From assembly GCA_024809215.1 (NCBI GenBank), contig JANUBW010000001.1:2646841-2710840 (forward strand): a stretch of 64,000 nt of DNA, given 5' to 3'. Each line of letters starts with the position of its first letter. The stretch's first letter is position 1. The notes under the pieces were generated by a model. The model saw only the letters and a list, made by a program, of their open reading frames with translations. It made no database searches and had not been told where the DNA came from. This stretch comes from Niastella sp. OAS944 (GTDB taxonomy: Bacteria; Bacteroidota; Bacteroidia; Chitinophagales; Chitinophagaceae). A program made the translations under genes and the position numbers. Shown in pieces: positions 9,039 to 17,374 of this stretch.

Positions 9039-9406
9039 ATATCCTCTTCTCTTTCCAGCATCAATATAGCACTTTGCGGAACGATGTAATACTTATCATT
9101 TTCATACAACACTTCGGTAGCGCCGCTTAATAAAAAGATGGCCAGGTCGCCCTCTTTTGCCTGCAGGGGTACATATTTAACCTGTTCTTCGCTGCTTTTC
9201 CAGCTTTCGTCCTCAACGGGCAAAGGAATGGCATAGCCTGGTCCGGTTTTTATTACATAACCTTGCTGAACTTTTTCACGCTCCCCTACCCCGGGCGGCA
9301 GGTATAAACCGGTTTCTGTACGTTCATTGGCCTTTGCGGGACGGATCAATACCCTGTCGCCAATTACTATAAGTTTCTTGAATTTGTTATCAGTTGTCAA
9401 ACGCAT
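9035..9406 (-). CDS. GroES/Cpn10-family protein (solitary variant)
   Basis: A 123-residue Cpn10-fold protein. The core signatures are IGDRVLIRPAKANERTETGLYLPP at the start, a central GYVIKTGPGY, and AIFLLSGATEVLYENDKYYIV near the end. It is about 25 residues longer than GroES because of an insertion (LPVEDESWKSSEEQVKYVPL). No groEL lies next to it. Bacteroidota genomes commonly hold such a second Cpn10-like protein besides the groES-groEL operon; whether it caps GroEL is not established here. It is monocistronic, with its own terminator. Confidence 0.87.
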   Translation of the reverse strand: MRLTTDNKFKKLIVIGDRVLIRPAKANERTETGLYLPPGVGEREKVQQGYVIKTGPGYAIPLPVEDESWKSSEEQVKYVPLQAKEGDLAIFLLSGATEVLYENDKYYIVPQSAILMLEREEDI

Positions 9407-9569
9407 ATGACCTTTATTAAAGCTGTAAAATTAACCAATTAACTGTTTATACTCCATATTTGCCACTTAACCGGCCATTAGGTATTATTAACAAATAATT
9501 ACGCGGCTATTGCCGGAAATGGCAAATGATTTAACTTTATTTACACTATCGAACTAAATCTACATCACA

Positions 9570-10271
9570 ATGGAAGGAAAGAAACCTAAAATTTTATTAT
9601 GCGAGGACGACCAGAACCTTGGAATGGTGTTGAAGAATTATCTGGAGCTGAATGATTTTGATGTGACGCTGGAACGTGACGGTCGCCTTGGACTTGCCGC
9701 TTTTCAACGCGAAAGATTTGATCTTTGCTTACTTGATATAATGATGCCTCACATGGATGGCTTTACCCTGGCTGAAGAGATCCGCGATGTGGACCCCGAC
9801 ATTCCATTATTCTTCCTGAGCGCAAAGACTATGAAGGAAGACATTATTCAGGGCTATAAGCTCGGCGCCGATGATTACATTACCAAGCCTTTCGACAGCG
9901 AAGTATTGTTGCTAAAAATAAAGGCCATTTTGAAAAGGAATGAAGAAACTAATAAAGAACAGGAGAACAAAGAATACGACCTGGGTGAATACCACTTCAA
10001 TCCTAAATTACGCGAACTGAGCCATAGCGGTAAAACCCAAACTTTATCGCCAAAGGAAAATGAGCTGTTGAAAATGTTGTGCGAGCATATGAACGACCTG
10101 TTGCCTCGCGAGCAGGCGCTCAAAAAAATATGGGGCAGCGATACCTACTTCAATGGCCGTAGTATGGATGTGTATATTGCCAAATTGCGCAAATACCTGA
10201 AAGACGACGACAGCATCGAGATCGTGAACATCCACGGAAATGGTTTCCGCCTGGTTGTTCCGGTTGCCTAA
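9570..10271 (+). CDS. OmpR/PhoB-family response regulator
   Basis: Two-component DNA-binding regulator of 233 residues. The receiver domain has acidic residues CEDD near the start, the phospho-acceptor D56 in LCLLDIMMPHMDG, S84 in FLSAKT and K106 in DYITKPF. A winged-helix Trans_reg_C domain follows (LSPKENELLKMLCEH, then MDVYIAKLRKYLKDD and VNIHGNGFRLVV). No histidine kinase is adjacent, so it is an orphan in this window. The partner and regulon are unknown. It is convergent with ruvB, separated by a hairpin terminator. Confidence 0.95.
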   Translation: MEGKKPKILLCEDDQNLGMVLKNYLELNDFDVTLERDGRLGLAAFQRERFDLCLLDIMMPHMDGFTLAEEIRDVDPDIPLFFLSAKTMKEDIIQGYKLGADDYITKPFDSEVLLLKIKAILKRNEETNKEQENKEYDLGEYHFNPKLRELSHSGKTQTLSPKENELLKMLCEHMNDLLPREQALKKIWGSDTYFNGRSMDVYIAKLRKYLKDDDSIEIVNIHGNGFRLVVPVA

Positions 10272-10313
10272 TACAGTTTACAGATTTATTTTATTATACC
10301 GTTTTTTATAAAG

Positions 10314-10342
10314 AGCTGCGTATTTCAATACGTGGCTTTTTT
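10314..10342 (+). terminator. Terminator of the response regulator gene
   Basis: Hairpin with CGTATT/AATACG and flanking AGC/GCT pairs, then TTTTTT. The T tract reaches the stop codon of the convergent ruvB gene. Confidence 0.65.
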
Positions 10343-11372
10343 ATTCAAACAACAAATTCCCCCCTCCACCCGGCGCTACCCTACCCAAATGGGTATAGGC
10401 TTTCAAAGTGGCTTCACGGCCGCGAGGGGTGCGTTTTATAAAGCCTTCCTGTATCAGGAACGGCTCATAAACTTCTTCTAACGTACCGGTTTCTTCACCA
10501 ACCGCCGTAGCAATAGTGGTAATACCAACCGGCCCTCCTTTAAATTTATCAACTATAGTAAGCAGAATGCGGTTATCCATTTCATCGAGCCCATGCTCAT
10601 CAACATTCAATGCCTTTAATCCATGTTGGGTAATATCCAGGTCAATAACTCCGTTGCCTAATACCATGGCAAAATCGCGCATGCGGCGTAACAGCCCATT
10701 GGCAATACGCGGCGTGCCCCGGCTGCGCCGGGCAATTTCACCAGCCGCATCTGAGGTTATTTTCGATCCAAGAATATCGGCAGAACGCTGCACGATCTTT
10801 CTCAATGTTTCGGCAGTATAATATTCCAGCCTTTGTTTTATGGCAAAACGCGACAATAATGGCGCAGTAAGCAATCCACTGCGGGTGGTGGCGCCCACCA
10901 GTGTAAAAGGGTTAAGCGATAATTGTATGCTGCGGGCATTGGGGCCGCTATCGATCATAATATCTATGCGATAGTCTTCCATTGCCGCATACAGGTATTC
11001 TTCCACCACCGTGCTCAACCGGTGAATTTCGTCAATAAACAGCACGTCACGAGGCTCCAGATTGGTGAGCAATCCGGCCAGATCGCCAGGTTTTTCTATA
11101 ACAGGGCCGCTGGTTTCTTTAATATTCACGCCCAGCTCATTGGCCACAATGCGGCTCAGGGTGGTTTTACCTAATCCCGGCGGGCCGTGGAACAGGATAT
11201 GGTCCAGGGCCTCTCCGCGCATTTTGGCTGCCTTTATAAAAACAGTAAGGTTTTCGATGATCTGCCCCTGTCCCGAAAAATCATTTATTTCCCGGGGACG
11301 GATATTATTCTCAAACTCCTTTTCTGCCGCACTGAGCGTTTCTTTATTGTTATTTAAGTTGGGATTGGACAT
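10341..11372 (-). CDS. ruvB: Holliday junction branch-migration ATPase RuvB
   Basis: AAA+ motor that drives branch migration of Holliday junctions with RuvA and hands them to RuvC. The 343-residue product contains [15 protein letters not shown], Walker [15 protein letters not shown], Walker [13 protein letters not shown], the sensor [18 protein letters not shown] (R finger region), and a winged-helix C-terminal domain ending [16 protein letters not shown] 11372 (MSNPNLNNN) is preferred over the longer frame at 11405, because a TACATTTG element lies just upstream at 11403-11410. ruvC is 18 kb away and ruvA is not in the window. Confidence 0.96.
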   Translation of the reverse strand: MSNPNLNNNKETLSAAEKEFENNIRPREINDFSGQGQIIENLTVFIKAAKMRGEALDHILFHGPPGLGKTTLSRIVANELGVNIKETSGPVIEKPGDLAGLLTNLEPRDVLFIDEIHRLSTVVEEYLYAAMEDYRIDIMIDSGPNARSIQLSLNPFTLVGATTRSGLLTAPLLSRFAIKQRLEYYTAETLRKIVQRSADILGSKITSDAAGEIARRSRGTPRIANGLLRRMRDFAMVLGNGVIDLDITQHGLKALNVDEHGLDEMDNRILLTIVDKFKGGPVGITTIATAVGEETGTLEEVYEPFLIQEGFIKRTPRGREATLKAYTHLGRVAPGGGGNLLFE

Positions 11373-11402
11373 GTTTTGTTTGGGCTCCTTTGTAAAACTA
11401 CG

Positions 11403-11410
11403 CAAATGTA
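11403..11410 (-). promoter_or_regulatory. -7 element of ruvB promoter (TACATTTG)
   Basis: TAnnTTTG on the minus strand 31 bases before the ruvB ATG. Confidence 0.5.
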
Positions 11411-11515
11411 AGCTTGTAAAGCGATGAATTTATGGGGCGAATTTAGTAACTTAATAGAGTGCAATTGTAGCCCTGAGGAACTGCGACCATTCATGATTCA
11501 CAATACTTTTCATTT

Positions 11516-12159
11516 ATGAAAATAGGTATCATTGGCTCTGGCGCAGTAGGCCAGAAATTGGGTTCTGCCTTTTTAGCCGAAGGGCACGAAGTAATGCTGG
11601 GCACCCGCAACCCGGCAAAGAAGAAGTAAAGAACTGGAAGAAAGACAATCCCAAAGGCCAGTGCGGCACCTTTGGCGTAACCGCCCAGTTTGGCGATATA
11701 TTGGTATTGGCAGTTGGCGGCTCGGTAGCCGAATCGGCCATAAAGCAAGCCGGCGTTTCCCACTTTACAAACAAAGTTGTTATAGACGCCACCAACCCAA
11801 TAGGTGGCCCGCCAACAGATGGCGTGTTATCGTTCTTTACCGATTTGAACGAATCGCTGTTGGAGCGGCTGCAAAAACAAATTCCACAAGCCAGGCTGGT
11901 AAAAGCATTTAACAGCGTAGGCAATTTGCAAATGTATAAACCAACAGTAAAAGGAGGCCCGCCAACCATGTTCATTTGCGGTAATGACGATAAAGCCAAA
12001 AAAGCGGTGACAGATATCTTAACCGCCTTTGGTTGGGAAACCGCCGATATGGGCAATGCCACCGCAGCCCGTGCCATTGAGCCATTGTGTATACTTTGGT
12101 GTATTCCGGGGTTCTTACATAACCAGTGGGACCATGCGTTTAAATTGTTGAAGGTGTAA
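11516..12159 (+). pseudogene. Frameshifted NADPH-dependent F420-reductase-like gene
   Basis: Rossmann-fold oxidoreductase of the F420-dependent NADP reductase/NPD family, broken by one missing base. Frame 1 reads MKIGIIGSGAVGQKLGSAFL and ends LGTRNPAKKK with a stop at 11627-11629. Frame 2 continues at once with EVKNWKKDNPKGQCGTFG, DILVLAVGGSVAESA and VVIDATNPIGGPPTDG to 12159. Restoring one A in the AAA at 11617-11619 gives the expected NPAKEEVKNW and a 214-residue protein. The total length (644 bases) is one short of a whole number of codons. It may be a true pseudogene, a sequencing error, or slippage. The rest of the frame is intact, so any inactivation is recent. Confidence 0.85.
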
Positions 12160-12179
12160 GAAAAAAAATTCCGGTATCG

Positions 12180-12282
12180 AAAACTTTTTAAACGTAGCGC
12201 CTAAAAAGTTTTTGAGGCCCTGTTCTAAATTTTCTGACTCATCTAAAAAGTCTTGAGGCCCTGTTGCTTTTTTTCTGATGCC
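12180..12282. repeat. A+T hairpin and two 40-base direct repeats
   Basis: AAAACTTTTTA (12180-12190) pairs perfectly with TAAAAAGTTTT (12202-12212). Overlapping this are two imperfect direct repeats, 12201-12240 and 12243-12282, both starting CTAAAAAGT and containing TTGAGGCCCTGTT. It lies after the frameshifted gene and could act as its terminator. Confidence 0.6.
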
Positions 12283-12365
12283 CAAAAGCATTTCCCCATC
12301 ATTAAATAAACTAATACGGTGGCAAAGTGAAAAAAAATATAGATTATTCCCTATAACTTTACCCT

Positions 12366-12650
12366 ATGAATTTCGATACCTTTAAACAAAGCCTTACAAC
12401 CGGTACACCGCCGGCCAACAGCAATATATATTTGCAATCACTGTGGCAAGATGGTAAAGGCAATTGGGATGAAGCCCATACGCTTATTCAGGACCTTACC
12501 GATAAAACCGCAGCCTGGATACACGCTTATCTGCATCGCCGCGAGGGAGATGTTTTTAACGCCAACTACTGGTATACAAAAGCCGGCAAACGTATGCCCG
12601 GGTATTCACTTGAACAGGAATGGGAAGAACTGGTGAAAGGCATGTTATAA
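12366..12650 (+). CDS. Small conserved-looking protein, function unknown
   Basis: A 94-residue soluble protein beginning MNFDTFKQSL. It is rich in aromatic residues and has no signal peptide or membrane helix. The segment GNWDEAHTLIQDLTDKTAAW followed by IHAYLHRREGDVFNANYWYTKAG resembles a short helical repeat protein. I recognise the pattern as common in Bacteroidota and Proteobacteria but know no function. Codon choice is like its neighbours, and a hairpin with a T tract follows the stop, which supports a real gene. Confidence 0.72.
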   Translation: MNFDTFKQSLTTGTPPANSNIYLQSLWQDGKGNWDEAHTLIQDLTDKTAAWIHAYLHRREGDVFNANYWYTKAGKRMPGYSLEQEWEELVKGML

Positions 12651-12671
12651 TTTAAATGCTTCACCGGCAGC

Positions 12672-12703
12672 CATTGGTAATACTAATACCAATGAGTATT
12701 TTT
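12672..12703 (+). terminator. Hairpin terminator after the 94-residue gene
   Basis: Perfect 8-bp stem CATTGGTA/TACCAATG with a 7-base loop, then a short T run at 12699-12703. Confidence 0.5.
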
Positions 12704-12721
12704 ATCCTATAACCCCAATCC

Positions 12722-13816
12722 ATGATCATACTGGGCCTACCCATTATTTTTATTGCGCTCAGCGGCCTGTTTGCGCTATTTTATTTTCTGAATTATTACG
12801 CAAACCGTACACCCATAAGCGGCGCTTTATTTTCTACTGTTGAGATCATATCGGTAGTTGTAGCCCCTTTGCTGTATCTGCTTGTTATGGATATACCCAA
12901 CCACAACAATTGTTGCGGCGATAGCGCTTTATTTTCTCCCCAACACCGGCCCACAATTTATTTACTTATAGTCGCCTGCCTTGTTGCCTATTTTTATTCA
13001 GGGTACAGAAAAACCGTCTCAACGCCGGTACTTGAAATAGTGATCAATCTATTATTGATAACCGGTATTGTACTGAACATTTTTATTCTTATTCATATGA
13101 AAGAATTCAGGTGGGCCGCTGTTATTGGCAACATTCCCATTATACTGTTGTTTACTATGACGCTGGGTGTAAACCAACAACGGTTAATAAACCATATTCA
13201 GAAAAGTGATATGCAACCCAGGAATGGCCTGGAAAGGATAGCGCTGAAAATATTATTACTGAAACCCATTGCAAAATTTCCGTTGCTGTTCCTGCTTAGT
13301 GTTCCTTTGCTTACGCTTATTGCTGCCATCCTTTTGCTGGTGGGTCAAAAACCCGATTCTATGATCAGGGCATTTACCGACACGTATAAGCATGGATTAT
13401 CGGCCCTCGATTACCAATGCGATAATGTAGCTTGTGGCGGTCATTTTTTATGTTCGGTTGCAGCTAAGGGACATAAAGATCTTGTAAAACCCACCCGGCT
13501 TGGCATCAGGAACGAACGGCTTATTCTTTGTAACCGGCAGTTGCTTGTTTCCAATGCATTTGAAGATCTGCTTCAACAGAAATTACCATTCTTACATAAC
13601 ATCATTCGCAGCAATTATAACCATGTTGGTAAGGTCATTCATCGTTATTACAATGTATTCAATATTAAATGGGTGAGCGATGTTGTATATGTTATTATGA
13701 AACCGGCCGAATGGTTCTTCCTACTGGTATTGTATACATTTGACAAGAACCCCGAGAACAGGATTGCGAAACAATACATCAGCAGCGAACACCGCCGGCA
13801 GCTGGAGCAGCATTAA
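12722..13816 (+). CDS. Membrane protein, DUF6688-like
   Basis: Integral membrane protein of 364 residues with about six hydrophobic segments in the first 220 residues. A cytoplasmic or extracellular C-terminal domain follows with a cysteine-containing motif CDNVACGGHFLCSVAAKGH, then LGIRNERLILCNRQLLVSNAFEDLL and KPAEWFFLLVLYTFDKNPE. The C-terminal part resembles the uncharacterised DUF6688 family (recalled, not searched). No function can be assigned. The stop at 13816 overlaps the stop of the convergent DUF1203 gene by four bases. Confidence 0.75.
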   Translation: MIILGLPIIFIALSGLFALFYFLNYYANRTPISGALFSTVEIISVVVAPLLYLLVMDIPNHNNCCGDSALFSPQHRPTIYLLIVACLVAYFYSGYRKTVSTPVLEIVINLLLITGIVLNIFILIHMKEFRWAAVIGNIPIILLFTMTLGVNQQRLINHIQKSDMQPRNGLERIALKILLLKPIAKFPLLFLLSVPLLTLIAAILLLVGQKPDSMIRAFTDTYKHGLSALDYQCDNVACGGHFLCSVAAKGHKDLVKPTRLGIRNERLILCNRQLLVSNAFEDLLQQKLPFLHNIIRSNYNHVGKVIHRYYNVFNIKWVSDVVYVIMKPAEWFFLLVLYTFDKNPENRIAKQYISSEHRRQLEQH

Positions 13817-14295
13817 ACCCGCTCAATTTTACAAATGTAACAGCAGGCTTGTGCATTACGGGCATGCAGGTATTCAATCTCAGTATGCTGTTCAAATATT
13901 TGAGGTATTAATTCATCTACATCATCATCACCAACAAGACGGGTAAATACCATCAGTTGTTCTTTACTATACCCTACCAGTGATAATGGAAAACTTTTCT
14001 TATTGGCTTTTATTTCGGGCGGAAACCGATAAACATCTGAATACGCTTCTACTTCTTCCTTATTTATAAAAACTGGTCCGGGTTGGTTATAAGCGTTATC
14101 AATGTCGAATGGGGTATGACTTATTAAAAGCCGCGTGTCAACTCCTTTTTCAAATGGTTTTAAAGACACTCTGCAGGGCCCTAAGCCTGCTGCCAATTGT
14201 TCAATAACGGAATGACCAAATTCATCTTTACCGGTTGCCCTTATTTTAGCAGCGTAGTCTTTTGATAAAGGAACAATTTTAAACTTCTTCATCAT
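13813..14295 (-). CDS. DUF1203 domain protein
   Basis: Cytoplasmic protein of 160 residues. The conserved stretches GLGPCRVSLKPFEKGVD, TRLLISHTPFDIDNAYNQPG and PVFINKEEV match the DUF1203 family, whose function is unknown. The frame can be extended to 14322, but MMKKFKIVPL at 14295 looks like the natural start. The C-terminal half has YLHARNAQACCYICKIERV with three close cysteines, a usual family end. It probably shares a transcript with the M23 peptidase gene upstream (52-base gap). Confidence 0.82.
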   Translation of the reverse strand: MMKKFKIVPLSKDYAAKIRATGKDEFGHSVIEQLAAGLGPCRVSLKPFEKGVDTRLLISHTPFDIDNAYNQPGPVFINKEEVEAYSDVYRFPPEIKANKKSFPLSLVGYSKEQLMVFTRLVGDDDVDELIPQIFEQHTEIEYLHARNAQACCYICKIERV

Positions 14296-14347
14296 ATGCA
14301 ATTTTATAACACAAAATTGCACTTACGAATAGTAAACATCAACCCGT

Positions 14348-15052
14348 TTATTGCTTTATGTACCGGTTCAATTGTAAAATAAGATCGGGATCGGGACAAT
14401 TAGCGAGGTATTTATCTCTTTCCGAAAATTTACATACGCCGGGATAATCGCCTTCTTTTAATTGCATATCAAGTATGATCTGAAAATGAAGATGCGGCGG
14501 CCAATGCCCATTTTCACGTTGATCGCCAAAATGGGCAATGGTTTGACCAATACTAACGTACTGCCCGGCTGAAACATTTTGTATATCGCGTAAACTTAAA
14601 TGACCATAGAGCGTATAAAATGCGACGCCATCAAGCTGGTGAAGTAATATTAACGTTGCACCATAATCGCCAGGCTGATCATTGAATGCAAAGCTATGCA
14701 CCATGCCACCCATAAAAGCATACACCGGTGTGCCTACCGGCCCCCAAATATCAACGCCTAAATGTAAGCGGCGTGGCTCTTCATTGGGTTGTTTCCCATC
14801 AAATACATTACTTATGCTGTAAATAGTTCGATGTTCATTATAACCACCTATGCCATACCGGGAGTTGCTTGCATGTACCTTCCGTTGAACGTAATCAGTT
14901 AAAGCATAACGCATTTTATCGGGTGTAAGCTCTGTATTGTTCCGGGTAAAATCAAGCGCACATAAACGATCGGTTGCAGGGTCAAAATCCACTACACGAT
15001 GAAATGTAAACTGGTATTTGCGAATGATATTATCAAATGATAGTGGCTCCAA
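14348..15052 (-). CDS. M23-family metallopeptidase-like protein
   Basis: A 234-residue protein with a LytM/peptidase M23 domain: the first metal ligands in HLGVDIWGPVGTPVYAF, the GDYGATLILLH strand, YGHLS, and the HLHFQI motif with the last histidine ligand. M23 enzymes cut peptidoglycan cross-bridges. There is no signal peptide, which is unusual for a cell-wall hydrolase; related domains occur fused to cytosolic aminotransferases or kinases, so a non-wall role is possible (inference). It starts MEPLSFDNII and is probably in one unit with the DUF1203 gene. Confidence 0.82.
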   Translation of the reverse strand: MEPLSFDNIIRKYQFTFHRVVDFDPATDRLCALDFTRNNTELTPDKMRYALTDYVQRKVHASNSRYGIGGYNEHRTIYSISNVFDGKQPNEEPRRLHLGVDIWGPVGTPVYAFMGGMVHSFAFNDQPGDYGATLILLHQLDGVAFYTLYGHLSLRDIQNVSAGQYVSIGQTIAHFGDQRENGHWPPHLHFQIILDMQLKEGDYPGVCKFSERDKYLANCPDPDLILQLNRYIKQ

Positions 15053-15287
15053 AGCTAATAGAATTATAATACGCTAATAATCAGGCACCTTGCAAAACGA
15101 ATATTTTAATCTGCAAAGCCGGTTTGCTAATATACAATCATCTCCTTAATAATCAATTAGTAGTAACCCTAGCCCAAGGGCTAAAAAACACTTACTTTTC
15201 AACAAAAGATCAAATTTGATCCTTTACGGGCTATCAAATTATAAAATGGCATAATTTCTGACTACGTATCATATAAAATTGTAGGGT

Positions 15288-15422
15288 ATGGATACGTGGA
15301 CGATTATATTTTATTTGATACTAGCCGCAACGATTGTATCGTATACCATTCTGATGAATTATAAAAAAGACCGGAATGAGTATATGAAATCAACAGACCA
15401 GGACGAAGCAAAAAGACCATAA
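15288..15422 (+). CDS. 44-residue single-helix membrane protein
   Basis: ATG at 15288 gives 44 codons to TAA at 15420-15422. The product starts MDTWTIIFYLILAATIVSYT, a clear transmembrane helix, followed by a charged tail NYKKDRNEYMKSTDQDE. The positive residues right after the helix suggest N-out/C-in topology. It sits between two divergently placed minus-strand genes and ends four bases before the stop of the minus-strand gene at 15427. Function unknown; the hydrophobic-then-charged pattern makes chance unlikely but not excluded. Confidence 0.5.
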   Translation: MDTWTIIFYLILAATIVSYTILMNYKKDRNEYMKSTDQDEAKRP

Positions 15423-15426
15423 GTTT

Positions 15427-15915
15427 TTACTCCGTTCCGTTGGCGACTACTACTTCCTCAGTGGGCAACAATTCGCTGTAATTCACTTCGACTTGGCTGA
15501 TCAATTTGTCTTCCAGCATATTTGCCATGGTCTCAAAATACATGACCACATGCTCACGCACGTTTCTTTTCAACCATCTAAAGCCTTCGGGTAACCGGTT
15601 CAACACTTCCCTGTCTTCGAGGTATTCAATGTTATGAATGTCCGTAGGCGTTAGTCCCATCTCTTCCAGCTTCTTCAATAGTAAATTAACAGGTGCATTG
15701 GTAACGGGGCAGCTTTCCTGCGCCAGTTCCGTCCATTCACCAATACCCGTATGTGCATATGTAAGAATCTCTTCTTTACTTAATTCAGTGGTGGCTTGCA
15801 ATAAATGTCCGCAATTACAGGCGCCATGATGTCCCCAGGCATAATAATTGCCATTAACCAGGCCGGCAGCGGCTTTTCGTAGTCCCTCTATCAACGCTGT
15901 ATTTGGATGTGCCAT
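15427..15915 (-). CDS. Conserved hypothetical cytosolic protein
   Basis: 162 residues, no signal peptide. The N-terminal third contains WGHHGACNCGHLLQATTEL with a His/Cys-rich cluster that could bind a metal. The C-terminal half is helical (GFRWLKRNVREHVVMYFETM). I do not recognise a named family; similar proteins occur in Bacteroidota. The stop converges with that of the 44-residue gene four bases away. Confidence 0.7.
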   Translation of the reverse strand: MAHPNTALIEGLRKAAAGLVNGNYYAWGHHGACNCGHLLQATTELSKEEILTYAHTGIGEWTELAQESCPVTNAPVNLLLKKLEEMGLTPTDIHNIEYLEDREVLNRLPEGFRWLKRNVREHVVMYFETMANMLEDKLISQVEVNYSELLPTEEVVVANGTE

Positions 15916-15921
15916 AACATA

Positions 15922-16137
15922 AATTTAAATCCCAAATCTCAGGTTCCAAGAACCAAATAAATACAAAAAACCCAAAAGCATAAACCCTTTGTAAGTTAAG
16001 AATTTCCGTTTGGGAAAGTTATTGGATCTTAATATTTAATCGTTGATACGGCTTGAGATTTGAGTTTTGTGATTTCATTTTGGAGCTTGAGATTTGAGCA
16101 TTGAGATTTCATTTGGAGCTTGTAATTTGAGATTTGG
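15922..16137. repeat. Degenerate word repeats, family F, inverted pair
   Basis: Left arm 15928-15965 contains CCCAAATCTCAGGTTCCAAG and AACCAAATAAA. Right arm 16050-16137 repeats GAGATTTGAG, TTTGGAGCTTG and GAGATTTGG several times, roughly the reverse complement of the left-arm words. Similar words occur at 25019-25058. No other feature is seen in the 310-base gap. Confidence 0.6.
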
Positions 16138-16226
16138 AATTTTTCATCGAATTGTTAAATGAAAATCAAAGCAAAATATACCCTTATTTAGGGCGTTTAA
16201 AACTATTACCACCAAAATCAATCGCC

Positions 16227-17270
16227 TTGAAAACATATATTTTACTGCTTTTACTGTTTTGTGGCTTCTTGTCAAATGTATTACAATCTCAAACTATTAC
16301 GGGCGCCTGGAAAGGCAGGATCGGTTCGGCCCATACGGAATTAAAACTCATTAAAAAGGGCGACAGCCTGTTAGGTACCTCTTACTACTATACTTCACGT
16401 AACAATTATGTACGGTATGCCGTAAAAGGTTATTTCGATCCCAACAGCAATAGTGTTGTTTGGTGGGATGACGCCATGCTCGAAGACCGCCTCTCGGGCA
16501 AGATCTTTGGCGCCGATGGTAAAGAAGCGCTTTTATCGGTAGCTGATTTTAATTGCCCCGGCGAAAAAACAATGCGGCTCGATGGCGAAAGTACCGATCG
16601 CGATGATAAGGACAAACCCAGGGGCACTGTAGCGCTGCAAAAGATCACTTCATCGGGCTTTCATGATGAATGGGATTTTGTGTTGGAGAATTATATTTAT
16701 GGCGCCAATGATCCTGAGATCATCGATAGCGTTGCACGAATGCATGGTGTGCCTAATGAGGTAACAGAAGAAAGGGAAACCGAACTGGCCAGCACCACGG
16801 TGAAGTCTGTTCCAAAGAATGATCCTTCTATTGCAGTTAAAGCGCCGCCCATTGTTGAGAAGAAAAAAGCAACGCCAGTGCCCGCCGGTACAGCCCAGCA
16901 AAAGTTTAGTACACGTGAAAAGAAGCTGGCTACAGTTATACCTATTACGGGCGATAGCATTGAGCTTCGCTTTTATGATAATGCCGTTGTTGATGGCGAT
17001 TCCATTGCTGTTTTCATGAACGATAAAATGGTATTTGAACATGTGCGGCTTAACAACAAACCATATACGCTTAAGCTATCAGTTGATGACCTGCCCGAAG
17101 ACAATGAAATGGTGATGGTGGCCGAGAACCTGGGAACCATTCCACCCAATACCTCGCTAATGGTAGCCATTGTTGATGGTAAACGCTTTGAAGCCCGCCT
17201 CGAAAGCACCGAGAACAGTAGTGCGTTGATAAGGTTTATTAAGCAGAAGAAGAACAACAATAGACAATAG
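16227..17270 (+). CDS. Secreted protein of unknown function
   Basis: 347 residues from the TTG at 16227, which gives an immediate signal peptide (KTYILLLLLFCGFLSNV, cut near QSQ). The frame stays open to 16134, but that part is word-repeat sequence, and no ATG is available. After the signal comes a beta-rich domain starting TITGAWKGRIGSAHTELKLI with SYYYTSRNNYVRYAVKGYFD. A basic, alanine/lysine linker follows, then a second beta domain (GDSIELRFYDNAVVDGDSIAVFMNDKM) seen in Bacteroidota periplasmic proteins. Its last codons run into a heptamer array that supplies the TAG stop. Confidence 0.7.
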   Translation: MKTYILLLLLFCGFLSNVLQSQTITGAWKGRIGSAHTELKLIKKGDSLLGTSYYYTSRNNYVRYAVKGYFDPNSNSVVWWDDAMLEDRLSGKIFGADGKEALLSVADFNCPGEKTMRLDGESTDRDDKDKPRGTVALQKITSSGFHDEWDFVLENYIYGANDPEIIDSVARMHGVPNEVTEERETELASTTVKSVPKNDPSIAVKAPPIVEKKKATPVPAGTAQQKFSTREKKLATVIPITGDSIELRFYDNAVVDGDSIAVFMNDKMVFEHVRLNNKPYTLKLSVDDLPEDNEMVMVAENLGTIPPNTSLMVAIVDGKRFEARLESTENSSALIRFIKQKKNNNRQ

Positions 17271-17284
17271 GCAATTAGCAATAA
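17257..17284. repeat. Heptamer array, family E, containing a stop codon
   Basis: Units ACAATAG, ACAATAG, GCAATTA, GCAATAA. The TAG at 17268-17270 that ends the secreted protein lies inside the second unit. Confidence 0.75.
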
Positions 17285-17289
17285 GAAAA

Positions 17290-17323
17290 AAGAAGCCGCA
17301 TCGTCCATTTGATGCGGCTTCTT
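17290..17323. terminator. Bidirectional terminator between convergent genes
   Basis: Perfect 13-bp stem AAGAAGCCGCATC/GATGCGGCTTCTT with an 8-base loop. It is flanked by A-rich sequence on the left and T-rich on the right, serving the gene ending at 17270 and leuS. Confidence 0.8.
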
Positions 17324-17350
17324 AATTTTAAGATTTATTGTATTTCTTGC

Positions 17351-17374
17351 CAATTGTCAATTGCCTATTGGCTA
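17351..17374. repeat. Heptamer array, family E, touching the leuS stop codon
   Basis: Units CAATTGT, CAATTGC, CTATTGG, then CTA, whose complement is the TAG stop of leuS. It is inverted relative to 17257-17284, with the terminator between the two. Confidence 0.75.

Noticed and set aside
16134..16226. TTG start 31 codons before the secreted protein
   Set aside because: That part is word-repeat sequence and would bury the signal peptide; TTG at 16227 starts directly at it.
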